Below the pieces are notes generated by a model. The model was given only the letters and a program-made list of their open reading frames with translations, was not told the DNA's origin and did no database searches. From NCBI GenBank assembly GCA_031286025.1, contig JAITVB010000015.1, forward strand, positions 1 to 9,594: a stretch of 9,594 bases of DNA, written 5' to 3'. The stretch comes from Rikenellaceae bacterium. GTDB lineage: Bacteria; Bacteroidota; Bacteroidia; Bacteroidales; Rikenellaceae. Shown piece after piece: positions 1 through 5,914 of this stretch. The first letter of the stretch is position 1. Each line of letters starts with the position of its first letter. The position numbers and the translations under genes are program-made.

Positions 1-1038
1 ACTGTTATTCTGGGGAATACTTTTATGCCTGCGCTGAATAAGGCTGTGGGGATTATATTGCCCCTGGGTTACGGTCAGGGACCGCAGCAAGCCAGCGCCA
101 CCGGCTATATCTGGGATTCCGCCGGATACATGGCCGCATGGGGTTCGGGAAGCGCCCGGAACTTCGGTCTTACTGTAGCGGCATTCGGCTTCCTCTGGGC
201 ATCCATTCCGGGAATTATTCTCGTTAACCGTGCCGCGAAACGGAAGGGGATCGCCCTGCAGCGGGATGAATTCAGCAAGGCAGGAGACAACCCAAGCGGA
301 AGCATCGAAGGTCCCGACGAGGTTCCTCTTTCAGAATCTATCGACAAATTCACCCTTCAGGTGTGTATGGTCGGCGGGGTCTATCTCATTACCATCGCCC
401 TCATCATCGGAATAGAGATAGGCTTTCGCTTTTCAAAGGTCCCCTTCCTTATCGATCTGGTTCCTACGATTTGGGGTTTCGCCTTCATGCTGGCAGCCCT
501 GGTCGCCCTCTGCGTCAAAGCGGTTCTGCGCCGTCTCGTACACACCGGGGTGATGCACCGCAAATACCCCAACAGCTATATGATGAACCGTATCAGCGGC
601 GCCGCCTTTGACCTTTCGATCACCGCTGCTCTCTGTCTCATTTCCGTTACCGCTCTCGGAACGCTCTGGATTCCCGTTCTGCTCATTACCAGCCTTGGCG
701 GGCTTGTCACTATTTTCTATCTCCAGCGGCTCTGCGCCTATGTGTATAAGGACTATCCCGACGAAGCCTTCCTCGTCTTCTACGGCAACCTCACCGGAAC
801 CATCGCCAACGGCATGATCCTGTTGCGGGAAATCGACAAGAACTTTGAAACCCCTGCCTCAGACGACATCGTGGTAGGCTCTTCCGCGGCTATCGTCATG
901 GGAATCCCCCTGCTGCTCCTCATCGCCCAAGCGCCGAGGGCAGGGAATCTCTGGTGGGTGAGCCTTGCTATTCTGGTATATTTCCTCGTTTTGAGCTTTT
1001 ATCAGTTAAAAGGGGGTAGGGGAAAGACAAAGGTGTAA
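1..1038 (+). CDS. GltS-like sodium/glutamate symporter family membrane protein, 5' partial
   Basis: The reading frame is open from the first base, so the true start lies outside the window; 345 residues are visible. It looks like the C-terminal two thirds or more of a sodium-coupled amino-acid carrier of the GltS (ESS) type in the inner membrane. Hydrophobic spans lie at about nt 160-228, 355-423, 457-528, 604-720 (two), 766-828, 868-927 and 946-1005. A hydrophilic cytoplasmic-type loop (nt 229-350) separates the two halves. Two glycine-rich re-entrant-type stretches occur, one at nt 67-150 (GYGQGPQQASATG) and one at nt 775-870 (GNLTGTIANG followed by LLREID). This matches the two-fold repeat known for the family. 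Family assignment rests on remembered resemblance, not alignment, and the substrate (glutamate or another anion) is not determined. It ends 91 nt before adk, which has its own promoter, so the two need not be co-transcribed. Confidence 0.6.
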   Translation, partial: TVILGNTFMPALNKAVGIILPLGYGQGPQQASATGYIWDSAGYMAAWGSGSARNFGLTVAAFGFLWASIPGIILVNRAAKRKGIALQRDEFSKAGDNPSGSIEGPDEVPLSESIDKFTLQVCMVGGVYLITIALIIGIEIGFRFSKVPFLIDLVPTIWGFAFMLAALVALCVKAVLRRLVHTGVMHRKYPNSYMMNRISGAAFDLSITAALCLISVTALGTLWIPVLLITSLGGLVTIFYLQRLCAYVYKDYPDEAFLVFYGNLTGTIANGMILLREIDKNFETPASDDIVVGSSAAIVMGIPLLLLIAQAPRAGNLWWVSLAILVYFLVLSFYQLKGGRGKTKV

Positions 1039-1076
1039 AAGGGATTGTTTTGGTCTCTGTTTCCCTCTTTTGTCTT
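1024..1076 (+). terminator. weak hairpin over the symporter stop codon
   Basis: An 8-bp arm at 1024-1031 (AAGACAAA) pairs with 1069-1076 (TTTGTCTT). A second, inner pairing joins 1040-1044 to 1062-1066. The outer arm begins before the stop codon and there is no uridine run after it, so this is only a possible transcription attenuator or 3' end for the symporter mRNA. Confidence 0.25.
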
Positions 1077-1077
1077 C

Positions 1078-1106
1078 TTGCGTTAATTTCTGTTACCATA
1101 TATTAT
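1078..1106 (+). promoter_or_regulatory. sigma70-type promoter of adk
   Basis: A -35-like TTGCGT at 1078-1083 and a -10-like TATTAT at 1101-1106 are separated by 17 nt, the ideal spacing. The predicted start of transcription, near 1113, falls just before the purine-rich ribosome binding site AGAGGAGAAG (1115-1124), so the leader would be very short. No operator is visible. Confidence 0.5.
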
Positions 1107-1129
1107 AAAAAAAGAGAGGAGAAGCTCAG

Positions 1130-1762
1130 ATGAAATTTATTTTCCTTGGTCCCCCCGGAGCCGGGAAGGGTACCCTTGCGGCACAGGTAATGGAGAAATA
1201 TAACATCCCCCATATCTCTACGGGAGAGATTTTTCGTACAGCGATACGGGAAAAGACCTCGCTGGGTTTGAAAGTGCAGGCCATCATCGATTCGGGAGCT
1301 CTGGTAAGCGATGATATCACCATCGCCCTGGTGAAGGAACGCCTTGCACAGCCTGATGCGGCTGAAGGTTTTATCCTTGACGGATTTCCCCGTACCATTC
1401 CCCAGGCGGAAGCCCTTGCGGAATTCGTACAGGTGGATGCGGCAGTGAATTTTGATATCAGTGACGAAGAGGTGGTTAAACGCCTTTCCGGGCGCCGGGT
1501 ATGCAAAAAATGCGGACAGAATTACCACGCAGAATTCATGCCCCCGAAAAAAAGCGATGTATGCGATATGTGCGCTGGCGAGCTGTTTATCCGGGATGAT
1601 GACAAACAGGAAGCTATCACTCACCGGTTGGAAGTATACCGCTCTCAGACTGCGCCGCTTATCGGTTATTATGATACACTGAAAAAGCTGATCAACATCG
1701 ATGCACGTCCTGCCACAGGTGAGATTATCGAGTCATTCATGAAACTCTTTCCGCTGAAATAG
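1130..1762 (+). CDS. adk: adenylate kinase, zinc-LID type
   Basis: Adenylate kinase catalyses reversible phosphate transfer between ATP and AMP to give two ADP; it is a cytosolic housekeeping enzyme of nucleotide balance. The 210-aa length is normal for the long bacterial form. The P-loop GPPGAGKGT is at residues 7-15, the AMP-binding STGE at 30-33, and the DGFPRT motif with its conserved arginine at 84-89. The LID holds Cys125, Cys128, Cys145 and Cys148 (CxxC-x16-CxxC), the structural zinc site found in many Gram-positive and other bacterial enzymes. The conserved arginine segment RLEVY is at 166-170. The ATG is chosen because AGAGGAGAAG lies about 5 nt upstream and the protein starts directly with the beta-strand before the P-loop. 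It is probably monocistronic: promoter in front, hairpin behind, and a convergent gene next. Confidence 0.96.
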   Translation: MKFIFLGPPGAGKGTLAAQVMEKYNIPHISTGEIFRTAIREKTSLGLKVQAIIDSGALVSDDITIALVKERLAQPDAAEGFILDGFPRTIPQAEALAEFVQVDAAVNFDISDEEVVKRLSGRRVCKKCGQNYHAEFMPPKKSDVCDMCAGELFIRDDDKQEAITHRLEVYRSQTAPLIGYYDTLKKLINIDARPATGEIIESFMKLFPLK

Positions 1763-1783
1763 TTTCTGTACACCAATCTATAA

Positions 1784-1820
1784 AGGAAATTGCAAAACTA
1801 TTCCGGTTTTGCAATTTCCT
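1784..1820. terminator. perfect 15-bp inverted repeat between convergent genes
   Basis: Arm 1784-1798 (AGGAAATTGCAAAAC) is exactly complementary to 1806-1820, with a 7-nt loop. It sits 22 nt after the adk stop and 17 nt before the end of the convergent coiled-coil gene, so a shared bidirectional terminator is the natural reading. The arms are AT-rich, and neither direction has a good uridine tract after the stem (plus strand continues CATTAACC, minus strand TTTATAG). Confidence 0.6.
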
Positions 1821-1836
1821 CATTAACCGTATACCT

Positions 1837-2310
1837 TTATACGCACTGTAAAAGGCAGTTACTTTCTATACGGCTAACACGATCGTTCAGTTTTTCGAGT
1901 TCCTCGTGGGTCTTTTCCTGTCCGTCTTCCAGTCTGTCCATTCTCAATTCCAACCGCTCCGCAAACTGCTCCTGTTTCCTCCACAACCCATTAAAATCGT
2001 TTGATAGCCATTTCTGCGCCACCATCAGACCGAGCATCCGCTCTGCTATCCCGTTCATGGACTGTTCCAACCCATCCATGCGCTGATCCAGCCCGTCTAC
2101 ACGCTGTTCCAGAGTACCTATGCGCTGATCCAGCCCGTCTACACGTTGTTCCAGAGCACCTATACGCTGATCCAGTCCAGCTACACTCTGTTCCAGTGCA
2201 CCCATACGCTGTTCCAGCCTATCCAGATGCTGGGTCAGATCCTTTTTGAGGTCTCCTACCTCACCGACCAGTGTTTCCAAGATGGTAAGAATCTTTGTTT
2301 CGTTATCCAT
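1837..2310 (-). CDS. small coiled-coil repeat protein of unknown function
   Basis: This encodes 157 aa, almost all predictable as one long alpha-helical coiled coil. Residues 30-90 consist of a 14-residue (two-heptad) unit of the type LEQRVDGLDQRIGT, repeated about three times with decaying copies on each side. A less regular amphipathic helix follows at 100-150, ending in a cysteine-containing tail (NCLLQCV). No signal peptide, membrane span or catalytic motif is seen. The start is set at MDNET because GGAGG lies 7 nt upstream on the minus strand (2317-2323 region). The frame stays open upstream to 2457, but that extension is low-complexity and lacks a ribosome site. Similar repeat-rich coiled-coil proteins are common in spirochaetes; a structural or oligomerising role is a guess. 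It lies downstream of dus on the same strand, separated by 193 nt. Confidence 0.75.
   Translation of the reverse strand: MDNETKILTILETLVGEVGDLKKDLTQHLDRLEQRMGALEQSVAGLDQRIGALEQRVDGLDQRIGTLEQRVDGLDQRMDGLEQSMNGIAERMLGLMVAQKWLSNDFNGLWRKQEQFAERLELRMDRLEDGQEKTHEELEKLNDRVSRIESNCLLQCV
2077..2202. repeat. 42-bp direct tandem repeat, three adjacent copies
   Basis: Copies at 2077-2118, 2119-2160 and 2161-2202 are head to tail with no spacer. Further degenerate partial copies follow after 2203 and precede 2077. Copies 1 and 2 differ at only a few bases; copy 3 is more diverged. The period is a multiple of three and lies wholly inside the coiled-coil gene, so each unit adds 14 residues (two heptads) without breaking frame. 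Confidence 0.9.
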
Positions 2311-2329
2311 CCAACGCCCTCCTGTTAGT

Positions 2330-2364
2330 ATTGTATCACTAAGGAGAGTTCTTTGTCTCTCCTT
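2330..2364 (-). promoter_or_regulatory. possible promoter with overlapping palindrome, coiled-coil gene
   Basis: On the minus strand a -10-like TACAAT (2330-2335) lies 18 nt from GAGACA (2354-2359), which matches four of six -35 bases. A perfect 8-bp inverted repeat (2341-2348 AAGGAGAG with 2357-2364, loop 8 nt) covers the spacer and the -35 box. It could be an operator or an RNA hairpin of an upstream transcript. No regulator is identified. Confidence 0.3.
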
Positions 2365-2401
2365 TCCTACTATATAATTCGGGGTTTGTTGAGGTTTTTC
2401 A

Positions 2402-2437
2402 GTGAAAAAAGTGAAAAAAAATGAAAAATATTTTTTT
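2402..2437. other. phased A/T tracts, likely curved DNA
   Basis: Runs of A at 2405-2410, 2414-2421 and 2424-2428 and of T at 2431-2437 have centres about 9-10 bp apart, close to one helical turn. Such phasing is known to bend DNA. The block lies between the end of dus and the possible promoter of the coiled-coil gene. A small hairpin (GCGGAA at 2447-2452 with TTCCGC at 2457-2462) lies between it and dus. On the minus strand these could together act as a loose terminator for dus or as an upstream promoter element. Confidence 0.35.
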
Positions 2438-2503
2438 GAAGGAGTTGCGGAATACATTCCGCTTCCGATAAACGGAAAAGATTATAGGAGAACAGGGGGA
2501 ATC

Positions 2504-3508
2504 CTATGCGGAATAGAAGCGGTTTTCAGGTACTTCATCAAAGTAGGCGCTGAAAATTGTCCGAATTTCCGATGCAGATGGGGCGTTTGCGATTTTAACC
2601 CGAAGATATTGGGCGTAGGTGAGATGGTCACAGAAAAACGAGAAAAACCGCTGGGCACGGGTTTTGTGAAATTCCTGAGGCTGGTATACCATGAGATCAT
2701 CGAGAAACTGTGTTCCGATCTCAAGGAGATCAAGCCTCTCCGGGTTCTGTTCCCTGTCCCCGTTTTTGAGCTCCCGGAAAATCCAGGGAGAACTCACGGC
2801 GGTGCGGCCTATCATTATCCCGGCGGAATCGGGGGCGGCGGACATTGCTGCCGAAGCTGATGTAATACCGGTAATGTTCCCGTTGCCGATAACCGGTATC
2901 GGCAGTTCTTCTGAGAGGCGTTGAACCCATTCCCAGCGCGGAGTACGGCGGAATTTTTCACTCTTTGTCCGGGGATGGAGTACAATTTGGGTGACCCCCT
3001 CATCCACAGCCATCCGGGTAAATGTGAGCAATCCTTCTTCGGTAAAGTCGTCGCTTCCGAGCCGTATCTTGATACTGAGCCGTAACGGGGAACTTCCTGC
3101 AAGCCGAGTATTCCCATCGATAACGCTCCGTACTTCCCGGAGAAGGGCTGCGGTTTCGGCAATTGGTTTGAGCATCCAGGAGATACCCGCCCCCTGTTTT
3201 CGTATTTCAGGAGCGCAGCAGCCCATATTGATATCGATTCCAAGCCCTCCAATATCAGCGACCATTTCTGCGGCTTTTGCGATGGGCTCAGGTTCGCCGC
3301 CGGTGAGCTGCCATACGATTTTTTCGGGACAGGGACCTGTCTTGAGATACCAGTGCTCAAACTTTCCCCCTGTTATGAGGGAGGGAGCGTGAATCATCTC
3401 GGTATAATACTCATCGCACCCACCGAAACGTTCAATAGTGCGGCGCAGCGCTTCGTGGCTTAGTGTTGCCATGGGGGCGAGGAGCAAGCGTGTAGGGGAC
3501 ATATTCAT
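2504..3508 (-). CDS. dus: tRNA-dihydrouridine synthase
   Basis: An FMN-dependent TIM-barrel enzyme that reduces specific uridines in the tRNA D-loop (or neighbouring sites) to dihydrouridine with NADPH. The 334-aa length is normal. Visible landmarks: the flavin-binding LLLAPMA at residues 8-14, Gln67 in IVWQLTGGEP, NMGCC at 94-98 carrying the catalytic cysteine, Lys147 in IKIRLG, His178 in VLHPRT, the GNGNI loop at 208-212, and the phosphate-binding IMIGR at 231-235. A helical C-terminal domain follows. The motif usually read as NxGCP is here NMGCCAP, so a second cysteine replaces the proline. No clear Shine-Dalgarno sequence precedes the ATG, and a second ATG two codons later is equally possible. 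It begins 31 nt after the stop of the AT-rich gene and may be co-transcribed with it. Which Dus subfamily (A, B or C) it belongs to cannot be settled by eye. Confidence 0.92.
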   Translation of the reverse strand: MNMSPTRLLLAPMATLSHEALRRTIERFGGCDEYYTEMIHAPSLITGGKFEHWYLKTGPCPEKIVWQLTGGEPEPIAKAAEMVADIGGLGIDINMGCCAPEIRKQGAGISWMLKPIAETAALLREVRSVIDGNTRLAGSSPLRLSIKIRLGSDDFTEEGLLTFTRMAVDEGVTQIVLHPRTKSEKFRRTPRWEWVQRLSEELPIPVIGNGNITGITSASAAMSAAPDSAGIMIGRTAVSSPWIFRELKNGDREQNPERLDLLEIGTQFLDDLMVYQPQEFHKTRAQRFFSFFCDHLTYAQYLRVKIANAPSASEIRTIFSAYFDEVPENRFYSA

Positions 3509-3539
3509 TTGAGCATACTAGCACGAAAAAGTGAAACGT

Positions 3540-4028
3540 TTACAGGTTCTTGCTGAGAATTATGTTACTGTTCCCTGTTTCTGCACATAATACTTTCGTG
3601 TGATATGTTGTTATCCAGCTATAGGCTTGATGTTTTTCTACCCTTACCTTGCTTAAAGCTGGATTGCCTGTAATTAGGTTTCGTATTTTTTCATCTGTAG
3701 TGACAACTACGATTGTATACTTATTTTCATATTCTACGATTATGTAAGTATGGTTTTCTATACTGCTTTTTTCGTATATTTCCCCAAATAGCGCTTCTTT
3801 TATGTTTCCCTCTTTTTCATGCAATATATCTTTCAGAAAGGTTTCCAAAATAGCTTTGTCCAATTCCGGTTGGGGTATATTTTCATACACAGTACCGTCA
3901 TTGCCAATGTTATGACGTAATTGGGTTTGTATTATCGATTCCTCTACAACCTTGTTAAAATCAAGGCTGTTTCTATTGCAATATTGTATTATTCCAGACG
4001 CAACGTTTTCATTTATTTCTATATTCAC
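3540..4028 (-). CDS. AT-rich hypothetical protein, possible ribbon-helix-helix N-terminus
   Basis: I do not recognise this 162-aa protein. The GTG at 4026-4028 is chosen because GAGGAGG lies 7-8 nt upstream on the minus strand; the frame is open to an ATG at 4085, but that has no ribosome site. The first 30 residues read as a short strand (NIEINENVA) followed by a helix pair ending in FNKVVEESI. This resembles the ribbon-helix-helix layout of small antitoxins and repressors, but that is a shape guess. The C-terminal half alternates strands (HTYIIVEY, KYTIVVVTT) with short helices, as in a small alpha/beta domain. There is no signal peptide or membrane span. Base composition and codons (AAT, ATA, TTA, AAA) are clearly more AT-rich than dus or adk, suggesting recent acquisition. 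It lies divergent from the flavodiiron gene and just upstream of dus. Confidence 0.65.
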   Translation of the reverse strand: MNIEINENVASGIIQYCNRNSLDFNKVVEESIIQTQLRHNIGNDGTVYENIPQPELDKAILETFLKDILHEKEGNIKEALFGEIYEKSSIENHTYIIVEYENKYTIVVVTTDEKIRNLITGNPALSKVRVEKHQAYSWITTYHTKVLCAETGNSNIILSKNL

Positions 4029-4170
4029 GATTGTTTCCTCCTCTGGAGCTACGATAATTATATACCCATTACAGAGAAATGTCATCTACAAAAGGTGAAA
4101 TTGTATTTTTATCCAAGAAATAAGAGATTGCCCTTGATTAAGCGCTTTTTTTCCCCCATGCTTATACATA

Positions 4171-4177
4171 GGAGGAG
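4171..4177 (+). promoter_or_regulatory. strong ribosome binding site of the flavodiiron gene
   Basis: GGAGGAG lies 5 nt before the ATG at 4183 and fixes the start. A TATACA just upstream (4163-4168) resembles a -10 box but has no -35 at proper spacing and would start transcription on the ribosome site. The real promoter in the 154-nt divergent gap (4029-4182) was not identified. Confidence 0.75.
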
Positions 4178-4182
4178 CTATT

Positions 4183-5424
4183 ATGGATGCAAAAAAGATT
4201 TCTGAGCATGTCTATGCGATTCATGCGGATATTTGCAGTACAGCGCTTTTTGAAGGGATATGGCCTATTCCTTCAGGAGTGACCCTCAATTCATATGTGG
4301 TAAAATCGGAGAAAACCGCGCTCATCGATTTTATGCGGGATTGGGAAGACGCTCCTTCGAAATTGGAAGCCCAGTGTAGGTCAATCGGCGTGTCTCTGCA
4401 CAAAATCGATTATCTGATACTCAACCACCTCGAACCGGATCATGCCGGACATATCAGGATGTTTAAAGAAATGAATCCCGGTGTGGAGATCATTGCGACG
4501 AAGAAGGGAATAAATCTGGTTCGGAATTTTTTCAAGATTCAGGATAACCTCAGGGAAGTGAAGACCGGAGATACCCTGGATCTGGGCGGAGGAATTGTCC
4601 TTTCCTTTATGGAAACGCCGAATATCCACTGGCCCGAGACGATGATGAGCTACGAGATTTCGGAGCAGATCCTCTTTTCGGGCGACGCCTTCGGTACGTT
4701 CGGTACGATAAACGGCGGAGTGTTGGACAGCCAGACACGCCTGGAATTCTATAAGGACGAGATGCGCCGCTACTACTCGAACATCGTGGGCAAATACAGC
4801 AGCATGGTGCAGAAAGCGTTCGCCAAGGTCGCCGGAGTGCCTATCCAAATGATCTGCTCGCTGCACGGGCCGGTGTGGAAGGACCACGTGGCCGAGGTCA
4901 TTTCGATGTACGACCGATGGAGCCGCTACGAGGCCGAGCCGGGCGTGATGATCGCCTACGCCTCGATGTACGGCAACACGGCGCGCATGGCCGATCACAT
5001 CGCCATGCTGATGGCGCAGAAAGGCGTGCGTGACATCGTGGTGCACGACGTGTCGAAAACGCATATCTCGTACCTGATCAACGACATCTGGAAATACCGC
5101 GGGGTGATACTCGGCTCGTGCGCTTACAACAGCGAGATGTTCCCTCCGATGGAGGCACTGTGCCGCGACATGGTGCACATGCAGGTTAAGAATAAGACGC
5201 TCGGGCTTTTCGGCGGGTACAGTTGGAACGGTGGCGGGGTGCGCAACCTGTGCAAGTGGGCCGAGGAGATCGGCTGGGAGCAGGTAGCCCCGGCGGTGGA
5301 AATGCACGGCCGCCCGACCGCCGAAAAGTACGCTGCCTGCGAGGAACTCGCCTCGGCGATGGCTGCCAAACTGCTGGGCGGCGAAGGATACAAACCCGCC
5401 GAGCCCTGCACGCCGGTTGAATAA
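4183..5424 (+). CDS. fprA: A-type flavodiiron protein (FprA-like), apparently chimeric
   Basis: Flavodiiron proteins are cytosolic enzymes of anaerobes that reduce O2 to water, and in some cases NO to N2O, using electrons from rubredoxin or related donors. The 413-aa length fits the two-domain A class. The N-terminal metallo-beta-lactamase-like domain (about 1-250) carries the diiron ligands: His82, Glu84 and Asp86 in NHLEPDH, His149 in NIHWPE, Asp168 in SGDAFG and His228 in LHGPVW. The flavodoxin domain (from about 254) has the FMN phosphate loop YASMYGNTA at 259-267 and the conserved GSCAYNSEMFP at 311-321. No rubredoxin or flavin reductase domain follows. Codon use changes abruptly near residues 147-157 although the frame is intact, so the two ends probably derive from different organisms. 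The thioesterase gene begins 7 nt downstream, so the right-hand half came from a two-gene unit. Confidence 0.93.
   Translation: MDAKKISEHVYAIHADICSTALFEGIWPIPSGVTLNSYVVKSEKTALIDFMRDWEDAPSKLEAQCRSIGVSLHKIDYLILNHLEPDHAGHIRMFKEMNPGVEIIATKKGINLVRNFFKIQDNLREVKTGDTLDLGGGIVLSFMETPNIHWPETMMSYEISEQILFSGDAFGTFGTINGGVLDSQTRLEFYKDEMRRYYSNIVGKYSSMVQKAFAKVAGVPIQMICSLHGPVWKDHVAEVISMYDRWSRYEAEPGVMIAYASMYGNTARMADHIAMLMAQKGVRDIVVHDVSKTHISYLINDIWKYRGVILGSCAYNSEMFPPMEALCRDMVHMQVKNKTLGLFGGYSWNGGGVRNLCKWAEEIGWEQVAPAVEMHGRPTAEKYAACEELASAMAAKLLGGEGYKPAEPCTPVE
4620..4655. other. probable junction of two genomes (codon-usage breakpoint)
   Basis: Within the flavodiiron ORF, Asp codons are GAT in 9 of 10 cases up to residue 133 and GAC in 9 of 10 cases from residue 168 to 329. 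Tyr codons are TAT in 3 of 3 before residue 80 and TAC in 14 of 15 from residue 157. The last left-type codon is AAT at Asn147 and the first right-type one is TAC at Tyr157. The DNA here encodes the conserved block around ligand His149 (NIHWPETMMS). No insertion, repeat or frameshift marks the point. Confidence 0.65.
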
Positions 5425-5431
5425 GGAAACT

Positions 5432-5809
5432 ATGCTTACGATAGGACTTACATATACGGCCCGCACGGTGGTCGATAATCACAATACGGCCGCCGCGTAC
5501 GGCTCGGGCAGCGTCGATGTGTTCGCCACCCCGGCCATGGTCGCCCTGATGGAAAACGCCGCCCGCCACGCGGTGGCGGAGCATCTGCCCGAAGGCTCGT
5601 CCACGGTCGGCACGGCGATAAATATCGTCCATACCCGCGCCACACCCGTCGGAAACGATGTTTCGGCCACGGCGACCCTCAAATCTGTTGACGGTCGTAT
5701 GCTCGTTTTCGAGGTGGTCGCCACCGACACGCACGGCGAAATAGGGCGGGGTAGCCATACCCGCTTTGTGATCGACGTGGAGCGTTTCATGGGGAAATTG
5801 CAAAAATAA
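5432..5809 (+). CDS. FlK-like hotdog-fold acyl-CoA thioesterase
   Basis: This is a 125-aa single hotdog domain of the fluoroacetyl-CoA thioesterase-like family, expected to hydrolyse a small acyl-CoA in the cytosol. The segment VFATPAMVALMENAA (about 30-44) is the family signature. Thr33, Glu41 and His67 stand at a constant offset of nine from the Thr42/Glu50/His76 catalytic set that I recall for FlK, so the active site seems complete. The FlK aromatic features for fluorinated substrates cannot be judged, and in gut-type bacteria the natural substrate is unknown. ATG at 5432 is used; a TTG at 5417 in the same frame would overlap the flavodiiron gene by 8 nt and add five residues. An AGGA lies close upstream. 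It is tightly spaced behind the flavodiiron gene and probably co-transcribed with it in the donor of the right-hand half. Confidence 0.85.
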   Translation: MLTIGLTYTARTVVDNHNTAAAYGSGSVDVFATPAMVALMENAARHAVAEHLPEGSSTVGTAINIVHTRATPVGNDVSATATLKSVDGRMLVFEVVATDTHGEIGRGSHTRFVIDVERFMGKLQK

Positions 5810-5865
5810 TCGCCGCGCCACTGTAAATCCCGCCGGGGTTATTAAATAAAATTAAAAATTGTTTC

Positions 5866-5873
5866 TATCTTTG
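5866..5873 (+). promoter_or_regulatory. Bacteroidetes-type -7 box of the phosphofructokinase gene
   Basis: TATCTTTG fits the Bacteroidetes -7 consensus TAnnTTTG exactly and is followed by a 41-nt leader that is AT-rich just before the ATG. A clear -33 TTG is not present at 17-23 nt upstream. A short GC stem (5826-5831 with 5835-5840) just before the promoter may mark the 3' end of the thioesterase transcript, but it is too short to call as a terminator. Confidence 0.6.
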
Positions 5874-5914
5874 TATTTCCGATAGGCAACGACAACTCAA
5901 AACCATACAAAACA

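Noticed and set aside
2077..2202. CRISPR-like direct repeats
   Set aside because: The copies are contiguous with no spacers, are in frame with a coiled-coil gene, and have no cas genes nearby.
2311..2457. 49-residue N-terminal extension of the coiled-coil protein
   Set aside because: No ribosome site at the upstream ATG and phenylalanine-rich low complexity, while the inner ATG has GGAGG at correct spacing.
2402..2860. 152-aa plus-strand frame running from the A-tract region into dus
   Set aside because: Begins in low-complexity DNA and is antisense to the dus C-terminus; no family or ribosome site.
4134..4168. sigma70 promoter for the flavodiiron gene (TTGATT and TATACA)
   Set aside because: The spacing is 23 nt, too long, and the start of transcription would fall on the ribosome binding site.
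4381..5466. 361-aa open frame on the minus strand opposite the flavodiiron gene
   Set aside because: A mirror of the sense gene with low-complexity His/Arg/Val content. That it crosses the proposed junction tells nothing about the join.
5826..5840. terminator after the thioesterase gene
   Set aside because: Only six pairs with one G-U and a 3-nt loop, and it is followed by mixed A/T instead of a T run.
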